From: Micrasema longulum
Taxonomy: Eukaryota > Arthropoda > Insecta > Trichoptera > Brachycentridae
NCBI GenBank assembly: GCA_022494885.1
Contig: JAGVSM010001366.1
Location: forward strand, 186,001-250,000
Reading direction: 5' to 3'
Length of the DNA: 64,000 bases
Shown here: positions 34,795-46,130 of the stretch, piece after piece
Position numbering within the stretch: the first letter of the stretch is position 1
Layout: every line of letters begins with the position of its first letter
The notes under the pieces: model-generated
Databases searched by the model: none
Told to the model about the DNA's origin: nothing
The model's input: only the letters and a program-made list of their open reading frames with translations
Made by a program: the position numbers and the translations under genes

Positions 34795-34985
34795 CATGCA
34801 GGTAAGATAATCAGGCATTAGCCTGATTTCAGGCGCCCATACAGGAACTAGGCATGAAATATTGCAGTGAAACACCACTTATTAAAAAATATTTGCGGTT
34901 GATTATTGGTCCTGTGTCGTGGAAGTAAAATAAAGAAGTTGTATGGTAGACAACTGCTCAGTCAATACACTACAAAGCGGACAAG
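34795..34985 (-). mobile_element. Diverged SINE family 1-like copy
   Basis: The minus strand has an A-box-like 'ttgtagtgtattgactgagc', a ctaccat loop and a body end 'ctgattatcttacctgcatg'. It is strongly diverged and the B box is hardly recognisable. Confidence 0.4.
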
Positions 34986-35389
34986 AGAGTATTGAGCATT
35001 TACGTATATTTTGCCTCCGGCTCTGATCTCCCCCAAACAATGATCCCTCTATGAAGCGCGGGGATTAAGCATTTTAAAAGCGGGGCATAAAGAATCATAA
35101 TAATATAACCAGTTACATAATAAACACATAACGCCCCCTAAGTGCGGATTCCAAACAAGTAACTTAGAATCTCGGAATCGTGGGAAGTTTGTTCGTTCGT
35201 CCTTATCTCGTATACGAGCACAGGCGGTGGGCGGTTGGCATCATACAGGCATCGGGCGGATATCGTCACTCCATTGCGAAATTAAACATCTACAAATTGA
35301 ACCCGCGTTCTCTAGAAGGGTGAAAAAACTGTTTAATTTAGCAGTTTTTGGGTCCAGCACTATCGAAAAAGAACATTGACATACTAAAA

Positions 35390-35665
35390 CAGAGATGAAG
35401 AACATTTGAGATAAAGAAACACGAAGTCTAGGCACCGATGACAGAATATAGATGTTCAAATATAGGCAGAATGTTTAATGTTACACAGTGCGCAAAATGG
35501 CCGCTTAAACCAGCCAATGACAGATTATCAGCCCTGTAGAAGTCTAAACTTTTACATTTCCTTCGCTAAAATGTTCTCCATATCTGTTGTAGTATATTAA
35601 TATTAACAGCTTCCTAGGAGATTGAATCTATTTCACGTCTAAATTTGGAAAAACTGAATACATTG
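35390..35665 (+). repeat. Dispersed repeat with orientation flip at ~35436
   Basis: It starts in minus orientation ('aaacagagatgaagaacatt' to 'aagtctaggca'). At about 35436 it switches to plus orientation: 'atagatgttcaaatatagg', 'ttacacagtgcgcaaaatgg', 'accagccaatgacagatta', 'cctaggagattgaatct'. Confidence 0.8.
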
Positions 35666-36454
35666 TTGAAAAAGATCATGTTTAAAATAAATCAAAATTT
35701 GAATCACTATTTCTCCTTTTTCGTGCAACTCATTTGAATTATTTCTACGATAATTTCTTTTACTCTGACTTATTCGTATGTATTTCCTGAAAATGATTTA
35801 TTCTTTACTTTTTTTATTTTTACTAATTCAATGCCTCTCATTTTTTGTATTGCCTCTCAATTTAGTTAGTAAATTTTACACTCAAGAACATCCCAAACAA
35901 TGTTGAATATATTTTGTGAATAACTAAAAAAAATAAAGGATCTGCAATATTTTGAGTAGGAATAAGCAAGTATTTGTTGATTAGTTATTCATTTTATTTT
36001 AGAAATAATTTATGTGACTCCTGACAAACTGTAACAATATTTTGTCCATAAAAAACAATTTTGTATTCTGTAGAAAATTCATTTTTAAAATTACGATTTA
36101 ATATAAAAAAAAGCTTTTTTCGCTTCTTGTCTTTTTTAACAGCTTTTCAATTTTCCTTTATAACTGAAAATCGTTTAATAGATATTTAATTTTGTAATGG
36201 ATATGACGATATGAGGCTTTTCAATAGGCATGAGGTATTAAGAGAATTCTACGACTGAGAAACGATTTTATTGTTTAATCTACGCCTTTACGGGGGATGT
36301 TTTGAGGGGGTTATTTTGAGGAAAGTTCCACACGACGACATCGAAAACAAAAAAACAACTTCTTTGCTGTTTATTTCTACCCAAAAACTAAAGGTTATAA
36401 AACATAAATACCTACGTAAGTTTCACAATTAACTTTTATCCAATAATTTTTTAT
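35666..36454. other. CFAP299 intron sequence, nothing recognised
   Basis: AT-rich, no long frame and no repeat partner recognised in the window. Confidence 0.4.
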
Positions 36455-36570
36455 AATAAAGTTGCCACTTAAACCAGTCAATGAAAGGTCATAAGCCCTG
36501 CAAATGTCTAGACTTCCATATCTCTTTTCAAAAATGTTTTCCCTCTCTATTGTAATATTTTCGATCGTTT
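36455..36570 (+). repeat. Dispersed ~390-bp repeat, short plus copy
   Basis: Plus words: 'gccacttaaaccagtcaatg', 'aggtcataagccctgcaaat', 'ctagacttccatatc', 'tctattgtaatatttt'. Confidence 0.7.
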
Positions 36571-37980
36571 TACTTCGTTCAGATGAATAAAAGAGTTCTA
36601 TATTTCAAATAATTTCGAAATTGCGATGGTCAAAGATGGATTGAGAATAAAGAAGAATATTTTTAATAAAAATAAGTATTAATATTCCATTTTACGTAAT
36701 CAATTATTAAAAAAAAAATCACTTTATACAGTACTTTTATTTTAAGTAGTGACACTTAAAGAAACTTAATCAATTTAATAGCAAAAATATATTAATATAA
36801 TAAAAAAATTATATATAGAGTATCTCAGCTTAGAAAATCTTGCGCTCAAATAGGGGTTAGATCAAAGGAAAATCTTTGCGTATCACATATTTATCATCCT
36901 TTATAAACTTCCTAGACTCTCGTACAAACTCGGCTCAACTTACAAACTCACACACTCACACACTTCACAATCATGTGTTGTTCACTGTAATATCAACGTT
37001 TTATAGTTCAGCTATATGCAGGCGGATATTTGTTCTTCTATTTTCTAATCGTGACGCCCATTTAAAATTCAGTGTTCAAATAAGATATCCAGGGTACCCA
37101 TTACCTGGTTACATTGGTAAATAAGCCAGTGGTAGAAACTCTACGCAGGTGCTTTGAATAGAAGTTTTTTTGCGGTGAACACTGTAACTTGTCACTGGAT
37201 CATTTTAAACAAAAAAATCACAATGCGTTTATTAAGTGATTTTTTTTTCGAGGTAATGCTTGCAAGTTATACCATTTTTGGTAGCACTTGGAAATCAAAA
37301 ACGCGATTTTCGCTTTAATAATCGGCAAATTTATTGTTGTGAAATAAAAATTAATGATAAAAATTGACGGTGTTACATGGTGATTTATGTTTAAAAATAG
37401 TGTACAAATTTCAAAAGAATCGGTGCATTGGATTTAAGTTACAGTGTTTACCGACATCAAAAATGATAAGTTTGAGAAAAACACTTTAATATTTTGCATT
37501 CTGAAAAATTCAAAATGTAACTCGATAATTATGTAATACTTACACGGAGTCGTCATACTCGAAATCCTGTTAATTTTGCTTCGGTCAACATAAAATTTTG
37601 ACGCAACACACTTGAAGTGTTATACATTTATTTAAATGTTAATAATTAGTATATGTTTTAATAATAATTAGATATAAGTTAATATTAGGACATTCATTTA
37701 TTATGTTTGTACTATTTAAAGACAAATAAAAAATAATAAAAAAAAGATATGTAAAAAATGCAAAAAAAAAAAAATTCAAAACTTTACCCCCCCCTTAAAT
37801 GAAATAATTATTACTTTTGGTCAAAACAGGTTAAAAGGTTGCTTAATCATTTTTTTTTCCTAAAACACCTTTTGTCCATTTAGATGAAAACAACATTAGT
37901 TTTTTTTTAACTGGCTCTTAGGCCTCAAACATATTTATAATTTCCAACCCAACACGACAAATATTATGTAGCTATGCATT
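36571..37980. other. CFAP299 intron sequence, nothing recognised
   Basis: An 82-codon plus frame (36876-37124) runs over a CA-rich stretch and shows no domain. The remainder is AT-rich, including homopolymer A and T runs near 37750-37910. Confidence 0.4.
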
Positions 37981-38039
37981 CACATTTAAATTTGACATAC
38001 ATTTCGCCCTTTATAAACATAAAAATAAACTATATGTAC

Positions 38040-38237
38040 CTTGAAATTTCTGGTAATGTTACTCTGCGTAGTACCGCTCTTCCAATGGTAATAGCTAAGG
38101 TCAGAAGCAAGCGGCTTCAGCTTCACCTCTTCCTTGAAAAGTGGTTTCCAGTCTTCTGCCATTAGACGAGCTGCAAAGTCGATATATCCCGATACTTCGT
38201 AACCCACCTTGTTACGGAGGCGTAGAAATATTATTGT
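38040..38237 (-). CDS. CFAP299: CFAP299 homologue, internal coding exon
   Basis: Exactly 66 codons on the minus strand, bounded by an acceptor (ttatttcag) at 38238-38240 and a donor (aag|gtacat) after 38040. Both boundaries are phase 0. The peptide begins TIIFLRLRNKVGYEVSGYID, continues FAARLMAEDWKPLF and ends SNITRNFK. The SGYID.A.RL..ED core and the following DLSYYHW segment (DISFYNW-like in vertebrates) are the most characteristic part of the CFAP299/C4orf22 family. It joins in frame to the exon at 53886-54063 upstream and 32500-32670 downstream. No disruption suggests that it is under selection. Exon order and phases support one gene spanning at least 21.5 kb. Product role: ciliary/flagellar protein, probably needed in sperm. 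Confidence 0.92.
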
Positions 38238-38324
38238 CTGAAATAAATACCCAAAATTAAATATCTCGTACTACTATTAATAAAAACATTTTTTTGAGTT
38301 CGTTTGAATTTTTGTAGTCAAGAA

Positions 38325-38500
38325 CTGGATTTAACACCCTGGCGAGGTATTTAGACTAATATGTTACAAAAGAGATGAAAAACATTTTAGAGAAGGAAAT
38401 GTAGAATTCTAGGTATTTACAGAATTTTTGGTCTGTCATTGGCAGGTTAAACTGGCCACTTTACACACTGTAATATTTGCAATTCTACAGGTTTAAATAT
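38325..38500 (-). repeat. Dispersed ~390-bp repeat, minus copy
   Basis: Minus words: 'agagatgaaaaacatttta', 'attctaggtatttacaga', 'tctgtcattggcaggttaa', 'actggccactttacacactg'. It begins about 90 bp upstream of the CFAP299 exon acceptor. Confidence 0.75.
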
Positions 38501-38634
38501 TAATAATAAATGAAAAATGAAAAGATAAAGTGAAAAAATAAATAGTCAAGAAAATGGAAACAGTAAAAAAATTAAACAAGTTTTGGTGTCTATGTCTTAC
38601 GTTATTTACATTTAATACATTTTAATTTCATGTT

Positions 38635-39000
38635 CCAAATATTATTTAAATTATTGAAACACTTATTGGACAATTTGAACACTTTTGAAAAAACTTTAAT
38701 TCAATTAATTTTTTTGGGAAGCAAATTATAAATTTTTACCACCATGCATATGGGCCCTCATTGTATAAATTATTATTTCGTTAATGGAATTTTTAATTTA
38801 CATTTATTCCTTCTGCTATGAAAGTGGCTTTTTTCTTGTGTACGTAAATATTCAGATCTTAAATTAACAGTAAGACTAAGTTTCATTATATAAATGCCAA
38901 TCAGTGTAAAAAAAAATCTCATAAAAAATAGTCTACACGTTGCCAGGTAATCGGCATTTACCATTTTTTTTCTTAACACATCTTTTTTGAAGTTTTAAAA
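38635..39000 (-). mobile_element. Non-LTR retrotransposon relic, same family as 56502-57360
   Basis: The minus strand encodes NADYLATCRLFFMRFFFTLI and GIYIMKLSLTVNLRSE, nearly matching the plus-strand copy at 56502-56714 (YADYLATCRPIFIR, GIYIMKLCLIVNSRPE). Further on, the remnant of GP.AW and a K.INK-like end follow. Frame breaks show that it is inactive. Confidence 0.7.
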
Positions 39001-40060
39001 CAAACAGGTATGGTTGCATAGGCACAACAAGTAAAGGAATGTCACATAATTTTTTATTATATATTTTACAATCATTCTTAGCAATTGTTTTGCAAAAATG
39101 TTTTCAATGTACTAATATCCTCGTCAAAAACACTCCCCAATTAAAATTTTATTAAAAAAAAACATGGCTGTATTAGTTTGATGGTCACTTTGAATGTTAA
39201 TTATCTTAACCCGAGAAACACATGGCTCTTTTAGAATGGGATACTTAAAAAAAGTGTAAAAAAAGAATCAGAAAATACAAGTTCAGCGTTATAATGGAAC
39301 TTGTTAATTATTAAATTTATCTCAACTTTTATTATTACTAGGTCCTAAAAGCCCAATCAATTTTGCGAAGACGTGAACAAGTTTGAATAAACCTAATATA
39401 AATAAATATATATATTTTTAAATTATTGAAGCACTTACCTTGTGGGTTATTATAATAAAAAAAGTCTTTTAACTCAATACAATAAATCTGGCATAAACTA
39501 AAATAAACTTTAATATTAAAGTAAAAGAACACTTAAGGTATCTAAAAAAAATATTTTAAGGCGAATCACCTGATAGAAAAACATAATTTCAATAAAGACA
39601 CTGGATTAAAAGTTCTTCGTGTTGAAAATAAAATATTAAAATTAGTCAACTTGGAAATCTAAGAAATTGAAAAACGCGATTCATAATAAGAAAACAAAAT
39701 AAACATTATTTCCTTTAGTCCACTCCTGTCTAGTTTTAAAGATCGTATTCTTCTTACTTCACATCTCCCATATATAGAAGAACAACATGACAATAAGAGT
39801 TCACTTATTAGCTTCATTTGTTTAGATTCAATATTTAGTGAACACTGTTAAAATAAAATATGATAAGATTCATTACTAAATTATACCTTGATAAATAATC
39901 TTCTATTGATTTTTATATTTTTGTTTTATTTTGTCGATTTATTCATATAAAGACACATATCATAAAAAAAAAGTATCCCTAGCTCTATGAGGCCAGGGCC
40001 CTAAGTTGAAACCGGTCGGTAGAAAAAAATATAAATAAGTGATGAAAAATAAAGTGGTAT
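39001..40060. other. CFAP299 intron sequence, nothing recognised
   Basis: AT-rich with short frames only. A run near 39965-40035 contains 'cctagctctatgaggccag', with no annotation possible. Confidence 0.35.
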
Positions 40061-40262
40061 TGAATCGGGTTGTGTTCCCTTGGTAGCATTGTGAAATTAC
40101 GGGTCAAAGGTCCGTGGTTCGAATCCCACTCTACCACAACTCGACTTTCATTTTTCCGGTATGAGTTAAATAATTTTTGTGTTTACTTTAAATGGCTTTT
40201 AGGAAATGGCCGGAAAAGTGGAAATATTTGAATAAATAATAGGAACTCAAGTATTTCTCTGA
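40061..40262 (+). mobile_element. SINE family 2, plus copy
   Basis: The head is 'tgaatcgggttgtgttccct', and the B box is 'gtggttcgaatcccactcta'. The body has 'atgagttaaataattttt' and an end near 'aactcaagtatttctctg'. Confidence 0.75.
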
Positions 40263-40889
40263 TTTAAAAAATTAAACAATATTATTGATTGAATCGATAT
40301 TTAAATCGACACATTATTATGAATTATTACGTAATTAAATCAAAAACTTTATTGTCAGAGTTACATGTTTATTGTATTAAAAGAACACAACTTAAGTTTT
40401 GGAAGAGTACTCCTCCCATAGACGGGTGATACAAAACTAACATTATAAATACATAATATTTTAACAGTGTAATCATAGAATCTATACAAGAAACAAACAA
40501 AATCAGTGGTAGAAATTAAAATTAGATTGGTAGGTGGTTATTCCACTTATCTAAGGTGTTAGCACATATACCTATATATTTATTTATTTAACATTTTATA
40601 TACATATACACATAAAGGCGGGCATATTGCCTTAAGACAATTTCTTCCTACCTACCCAAACCGTTTAGTTTGAGAAAATTAAAAATACATGGACACACGG
40701 AATCTTACAATTTGTGAACCATATTCTATATTTATAATATTAGTTTTGTATCACCTGTCGATGAGAGGAATGTTCTACCGAAACTATACGGCTATCATAA
40801 GCAAAGAGGCAGTTGTTTGCAAGAGTCATAGTTTGAGATTTGACACATTTTAGTATTTATCATATAAAAGCACAGAATGTCAACTACTG
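40263..40889. other. CFAP299 intron sequence, nothing recognised
   Basis: AT-rich. Short words around 40390 ('cctcccatagacgggtgata') and 40748 ('cacctgtcgatgagagg') are loosely inverted relative to each other, possibly ends of a small element. Support is weak. Confidence 0.3.
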
Positions 40890-41560
40890 TTACTACTACT
40901 ATCACGCCATTTTCTCGCAAGGGTAGAGAGAGAGAATAGACCGCCACACACGTCTACCCTGGCATATATTTCTAGCTTCTTCCACATTCACACATCTTGT
41001 CACACATGCTCTTTGGTTCTATCTGCTTTTGAAATAACTAAATTAAGATTTTGGTTTATCTGATCATGCCACGCCTTGCTTGGTTGTCCTCGTTCCACGT
41101 TACCGCTCATTATTTCAATATATACTTGTTTTACCACTCATTTGTCATTCATTCGTTCTACATGACCAAACTATCTCAGAGACCCTTTCTTAATCTTATC
41201 AATTATACTTGACTCAGATTTACACTCTCGCCTGATTTTATCATTCGTAACCCTGTCATACATTGATTTCTCACACATTCTTCTAAGATATCGCGTTTCG
41301 ACCGCGTTCACTCGGCTTTTATTCTTCATTTGCCAGTTCCACATTTCACTGCCTATATAAGTGTGTGAGGATTAAAATTCCGTTGTGCACTGCCAGTTTT
41401 GCTTCGATTGACATATTTTTATAAGCAATTACTGTGCTTAGTTCGTCGTTCATTTTGTTGCTCGCATTAACTCTCTTTTCAACATCATTTTCTACTCTTG
41501 TATCTCTTGAAAACGTGCTTCCTAGATACAAAAATTATTCTACTTGTTCAAGACATCGTT
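40890..41560 (-). mobile_element. WFGHVERM-family retrotransposon relic, long copy
   Basis: The minus strand reads YLGSTFSRDTRVENDVEKRV, NASNKMNDELSTV, MSIEAKLAVHNGILI, GSEMWNWQMKNKSRVNAVET, RMCEKSMYDRVTNDKIRREC, IIDKIKKGSLR, a stop in place of W, then FGHVERMN. A degraded GNVERGQPSKAWHDQINQNL and TLARKWRDSSS follow before a TAG-type 3' tail near 40890. It is collinear with 46131-46565 and 8898-9421. Only a few stops and shifts occur, so this is the most informative copy of the family here. The reverse transcriptase itself lies further upstream and is not present. Confidence 0.8.
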
Positions 41561-41689
41561 GTTTACGTTTATTATGCAGTCAGTAACACAGCATGTCAAT
41601 TGTTTCTGAAGCAGTACTTGTGTGTGTCATACCTGTACTGACTTTTTGACTGTGGATCTCTAGATATTGATAAGGATCTTGACATTACT
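41561..41689. other. Unassigned spacer between two retroelements
   Basis: Short AT-rich stretch joining oppositely oriented retroelement relics. Confidence 0.4.
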
Positions 41690-42230
41690 TTAGGATAGTG
41701 AGCTTTTCTATCGTGAAAACATTGATAATATTGTAAACAAATCTCTCAAACTTCTCGGTTTTCTCAATATAATGACGACGGACTTTAAAAATATAAATAC
41801 CATCATAACTCTTTTTTGCTCACTAGTTCGACCCCTTCTAGAATACGCTTCTCCTATTTAGTCTCCATTCTAAAGGACTCATATTGGCTATATTGAGTCT
41901 GTCTAACACCATTTTCTAAGAAAAGTGTCATGGTTGCTCGAATAACAAAAGGGGTAATTATTTAGCGATCTCTTAATTTGTTTTCATTGGAGAGACGTAG
42001 AACTGAGATGGATCTTATTTGCATTTTCAAAATACTTAATGCTATAAGTGATTAACAACGACAACTAATTTTCATGTTCCCAACCGTGTCACTGGAAGTC
42101 AAAATCTGCCATTTATTAAATCTTCTAAAAGCAGTTTTTGTTTATGCCCCAATGTCCAGAATGTGTAGATAAGTCAATTCATCACACGACTTGGAATTAT
42201 TTGGGATAGATGTTCCGGCTTTTCGTAGAT
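41690..42230 (+). mobile_element. CR1/Jockey-type retrotransposon relic
   Basis: The plus strand translates as NIVNKSLKLLGFLNIMTTDF, LVRPLLEYASPI, then a stop in the WSP.. block and THIGYIESV. Later pieces resemble the RR..DL...F+.LN region and an end near FVDLFATLKLDW. KLLGF...F, LVRP.LEYAS..W.P and IE.VQ are the standard blocks after the reverse transcriptase domain in CR1/Jockey-like polyproteins. Many stops show old decay. Clade not fixed. Confidence 0.65.
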
Positions 42231-43320
42231 CTCTTCGCGACTCTGAAGTTAGATTGGCATGGTTTAGCTCGAAGTTTCTTTCGTTTTTATGAATGTATTG
42301 TAAACCATTATTGTATTGCCCTTGTTTGTCTTTGCTACATAGTTTTATGTTTTTTTTGTTCAGTTTCATATATTTATGTTTCTTCATGTAATAATTGTCA
42401 TTGGCTTAGGCCGTATATACGAAAAATAAATAGAATATTGTGTTATAGCTTTAAAAAAAACAAAACATTTCATCGTTTTTTGTACTGAAATACTTTTTTT
42501 ACTGCCCATTGCCTTATATCGAATAGTTAGAAACTTCTTAAAGAAGAGCTCATATTTAACCCATTTCGTGATTTTTGTCAAAAACTGCCATTTTGAGTAT
42601 GCCGGCAATTAATAATTGCGTTCTTTCAATATATGTAATAAACGTGTAACACTATTAATAAAGTTTTCAGTTTTAAATTAATTCAAAATTGAACATAATA
42701 TATTTGTTGGATTAATTTCATTACACCCACATACATTTGTTACATTTACCCATTGCATTTGTTTTGATTTTTTTATTAACCGTTCATAGGTAGGTTATTT
42801 TTGAACCGGATAATCGACCTATCGAATATCACAGCAAATACATGTAACGAATTGATATCAAATACGAGTATTGACAGAAAGGTAGTGTTTGCTAGAATAA
42901 GACAAGCTAATTGTTTTCACTGCGGGGTATGCAAAACGGAAATGTTCCTATTTTATATCGCCCACTGACGTCTGTCAGTGACAGGTGTTATAAACGGTAA
43001 AAATTGGTTCAATTTCCACGGTCCGACAAAAAATCGTGAAAATTTTAATTAATAATAAAGGAATTCAAAATAGAAAAATAATGATCAAAATGTTTGACAA
43101 GCAATAAGCGAACGTAATTAAAAATTAATCAAGTAGAAATTTAAAAGAGCGAGCTAAATTTTATCGTAAGAATAAGTATAATATACATACCCATAGCTTC
43201 ATTATTACAACAAGAATATTTTTTTTCCTCTTCATTAAATTTTGATTATTTTTAATAATTAAAGCATGAACTTAGTGGTCAAACATTTTGCTTAATTTTT
43301 TAAAAATATTTGTAAATAAT
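42231..43320. other. CFAP299 intron sequence, little recognised
   Basis: Mainly AT-rich. A short perfect hairpin, CACTGAC/GTCAGTG, occurs at about 42962-42979 within a GC-richer stretch (42930-43030). No coding or repeat assignment. Confidence 0.35.
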
Positions 43321-43337
43321 TACTTACCGACTTTTCT

Positions 43338-43385
43338 ATGTCTACCCGTTTCGAAACGTATTCGTCTCTTCGTCAGGACGCCAAT
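43338..43385 (-). ncRNA. Hammerhead-ribozyme-like motif (type I, Penelope-like style)
   Basis: On the minus strand the order is GUC, CUGACGA, one A, stem GAGACG, loop AAUA, stem CGUUUC, GAAAC, GG, GUA, GAC. Stem II is a 6-bp helix with one G-U pair. CUGANGA and GAAA are the invariant hammerhead core. GUA gives the UH cleavage position. GUC/GAC closes stem I with 3 bp, and stem III is minimal (A-U, C-G). Very short stem III and a CUGACGA core are known for hammerheads in Penelope-like retroelements. The extra A before stem II is a deviation. No reverse transcriptase of that class was found nearby. Confidence 0.55.
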
Positions 43386-43402
43386 TAAACCTGGCATAAA
43401 AG

Positions 43403-43455
43403 TGTCGTGACGAAGAGACGGGTACTTCTCAAAACCGGTAAACATAGAAAAATCG
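43403..43455 (+). ncRNA. Degenerate hammerhead-like copy, opposite orientation
   Basis: The plus strand repeats the pattern as GTC, GTGACGA, A, GAGACGGGTACTTCTC, AAAAC, CG, GTA. The first core C is G and the core GAAA reads AAAA, so activity is unlikely. Together with the minus motif at 43338-43385 it forms an inverted repeat spanning about 43323-43459. Confidence 0.5.
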
Positions 43456-43884
43456 GTAAAAGGTTATATCAAAATATTTAACAACATTTCGCCAATTTGG
43501 ATTAGTTTCTTTTTTTTTGCCATCCTCTTGTATGTTTCCCTGTGCAATTTTGTGTTCAATTTTTATCGTCTCAATTTTCGCCAAGTTTATTATTTATTTA
43601 TTAAGAGACATTGTCTATTTATAAAATTTGTATTCAAATATGAGAATACAAGTTAAACACATAAAAAAATAAAAAGCAGAATTGCATTTTATGTCAAACA
43701 GACGTGTTTTTTTGTAAAGTTCATTCGTAGGGGATTTTTTTTTAGGTTTTACGGATGGTAATAACTAATTTAAACATTTAAATAAAAAATGAACATTATG
43801 CTTTATTTTTAACCCTTTTCTAAAAACTAATTTGAAATAACTTAGGATTTTTATTTTATTAAAAATATTTGACGAATCAACTTT

Positions 43885-43940
43885 GTGATTACCGGTTTCG
43901 AGACTTACATACGACGTTTCTTCGTCATGACACTATTTAC
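43885..43940 (-). ncRNA. Third hammerhead-like motif, mutated core
   Basis: The minus strand has GTC, ATGACGA (C to A in the core), A, then a long weak stem II region and GAAACCGGTA. The GAAAC and GUA elements are conserved. It is oriented like the first motif and lies about 550 bp from it, possibly the matching end of one ancient element. Confidence 0.45.
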
Positions 43941-44384
43941 AAAAACATGCAAATCCCACTATACACCTTCACCATAATAATAGTTTCGCAAAAATATAAA
44001 ACCAATGTACTGATTGGATAAATGCCGTTAGTAGCCAACATAAAGAAGCATAGTTTTATTTTTTTTCTTAATATATGATTTTGTGGGAAGAATAATAAAA
44101 AAAAATTGGAGAATTTTCCGATTTCTTAAATTTTAATTTACAATGATTTTGATTTATTTGCAAATGTCTGTATTTATTAAACAAAAAATTAAATCCTGCT
44201 GCTTTTTTATGTTTTATTTTTTGGTATTATCATATATAACTTGTATTGCTATTCATACAGACAAATTTACACCAAGGTATTTTTTTTTATAAAAAAAGGG
44301 TTATTTGTTAAATGTTAATTGTTTTACATATAATTATACTAAGTAAAAAATAATTCAAACTTCTTAACTAAAATTGTAAATGTG

Positions 44385-44550
44385 AAAATGTGTTTGTCTG
44401 TGTGTATGTGCTTTTTTTACGTCGCAACGAAGCGACCGATCGAAGTGATTGTTTTATAGGGATAGCCGAAGAGCCGACAAGTGTCACATCTTAATTTTTT
44501 ATACAGGAAAAACATCTCACTCCCTCTGGAAAGAGGGAAAAAGGCCTGGA
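44385..44550 (+). mobile_element. Helitron-like dispersed repeat, plus copy
   Basis: Starts like 'ttgtaaatgtgaaaatgtg', then 'tacgtcgcaacgaagcgacc', 'gatagccgaagagccgaca' and a 'tttttatacaggaaaa' stretch. These words parallel the minus copies at 10730-11020 and 22800-22915. Confidence 0.55.
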
Positions 44551-44769
44551 AGGCAGTTGAATGAGGTCCAAATGGCTTAATTTAATACCATGTAACAGTT
44601 TGTTTTCTGCTAGTGAATTATTTTATTATATTTATTTCAGTTTTAAAATGTACAGAGGTTCTTTGTTTCAGGTTCCGACTAACTAGGAAATTCCTGTATT
44701 TAGGCAGGACCTTCTTTTTTACATGTGTTTTTTTTCGTTTAATGGTGCTTAAAAAATTCAAATAATAAT

Positions 44770-45190
44770 AATACTATCAAAAAATTTAAAATTAATATAA
44801 ATTGGAAACCATACCGATAACATTAAAAATAAGAGAGTCAATATATACATGAGAAAATATACTAATAATAATAAAAAAAATTAACATGAATGTAAATTTG
44901 AACACATACCGATAATAATTTTAAAATATGCGATTGATAATTAAAAAATGAAGCATAATTTGAAAAATACTGATATTTGTAAAAATCGAAACGTAAATAA
45001 AAATTAGAAAATATATAATTGATTATTAAAAAAATTAAAGATAAATATTAATTGGAAAACATACCGATAATAATAAAAATTGAATTACAAATATAAATTA
45101 GAAGTTATGCCATTTATAACGAAACAAAAATGTAAATTCTAGTAATAATAAGAGAAATATAAAAAATGTAAATTACAAAACATTAACGAG
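44770..45190 (+). repeat. Degenerate A-rich minisatellite
   Basis: The words 'aaaacataccgataataat', 'acataccgataataatttta' and 'aaatactgatatttg' recur at irregular intervals of about 60-100 bp (near 44808, 44905, 44967 and 45060), interspersed with 'aaattagaa'. The plus strand is strongly adenine-biased. Confidence 0.6.
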
Positions 45191-45574
45191 AGATTAAATA
45201 TTAATCAAAATACAGAATAATTATCATATTGTGTGTTGTTTTTGACACAATTTGTTTGTAGCCTAATAAAGTTGTTATTGTGATACTTAACGTATTTTTA
45301 ATATCGTTCCACCACAAATCTAATAACAAAAAAAAAAATAACGCCCTTAATTTGAAAAATTTCTATTGAATGTAAACTCGCGTAATCACTTATAATTACT
45401 TTAATATCTACGAAACGAAATAATTGACATAATAATTTTATGCGCGTTGTAAATAAATATAATTAAGTTTATGAGATCTTAGTTGAAATGCTTGAGGGTG
45501 GACATGCCAACAGTCGATATAATCGGCGCGCCTGCACGAGAAGACTATGGATGTAGAGTAAGCGAGATTTGCGT

Positions 45575-45650
45575 GCGAATAATGAATGATATGTCGTTTT
45601 ATCCTCTCTGCCTACCTTTATAAGGAAACGGCGTGATGGTTATGTCATAC
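45575..45650 (+). mobile_element. 3' end sliver of WFGHVERM-family element
   Basis: The final bases (cctctctgcctacctttat, then ggaaacggcgtgatgg) parallel the 3' ends of the copies at 9330-9400 and 25915-25935. Nothing upstream of about 45575 is confidently alignable. Confidence 0.4.
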
Positions 45651-45780
45651 ATGACTTTTACCCGGGAGCAGCCATCGAGTTGAAAACACTCGTCCATTTC
45701 TGGTTCTATTTGGCAAACATTATGTCTTCTTCATCCGCCAGAGCAGGTTATAACATTTTCGCAGGATTAAATTACAATTT
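45645..45780 (+). repeat. Short dispersed repeat shared with 14730-14850
   Basis: It has 'gggagcagccatcgagttga' and 'ttctggttctatttggca' in the same order as the first copy. The nature is unknown. Confidence 0.5.
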
Positions 45781-45854
45781 TAACATGTTTCAAACTTACA
45801 AATTAAATATTTAACTTCCACGAGTGCACATTTAAAACATATTTTTTCTCTAAA

Positions 45855-46130
45855 TTAAACGCAACAGAGAGTGTAAACATTTTTGAAAAAGGAATATGTA
45901 AATCTAGGTATTCACATGGCTTATGACCCGTCATTGGCTGGTTTAAATAGCTACTTTACACACTGTGTAACACTTACCATTCTGCTTATGTTTAAATATC
46001 CAGATTTCCTCAACTCTTCCACCTGTTGACTTTTGTGAAGTAAAAGAGCTGAAGTCTTTATCATGTGGGACGAGATTTATCCCACTGAACCAATTCACTT
46101 ACTAGGATAGGTCATAAGCCCTGTAAATGC
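45855..46130 (-). repeat. Dispersed repeat, minus copy with terminal flip
   Basis: Minus words from 'aacagagagtgtaaac' to 'aattcacttactaggatag'. At about 46107 the sequence turns to plus orientation ('gtcataagccctgtaaatgc') for about 20 bp. It is then cut by the retroelement 3' end at 46131. Confidence 0.75.

Larger units (their letters stand above)
32671..38039 (-). other. CFAP299: CFAP299 intron, ~5.4 kb
   Basis: The intron lies between the last two coding exons and has a GT donor at 38038-38039 and an AG acceptor at 32671-32672 on the minus strand. It contains SINEs, a MITE, two dispersed-repeat copies and a GC-richer block, listed separately. No further coding exon was seen within it. 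Confidence 0.8.
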
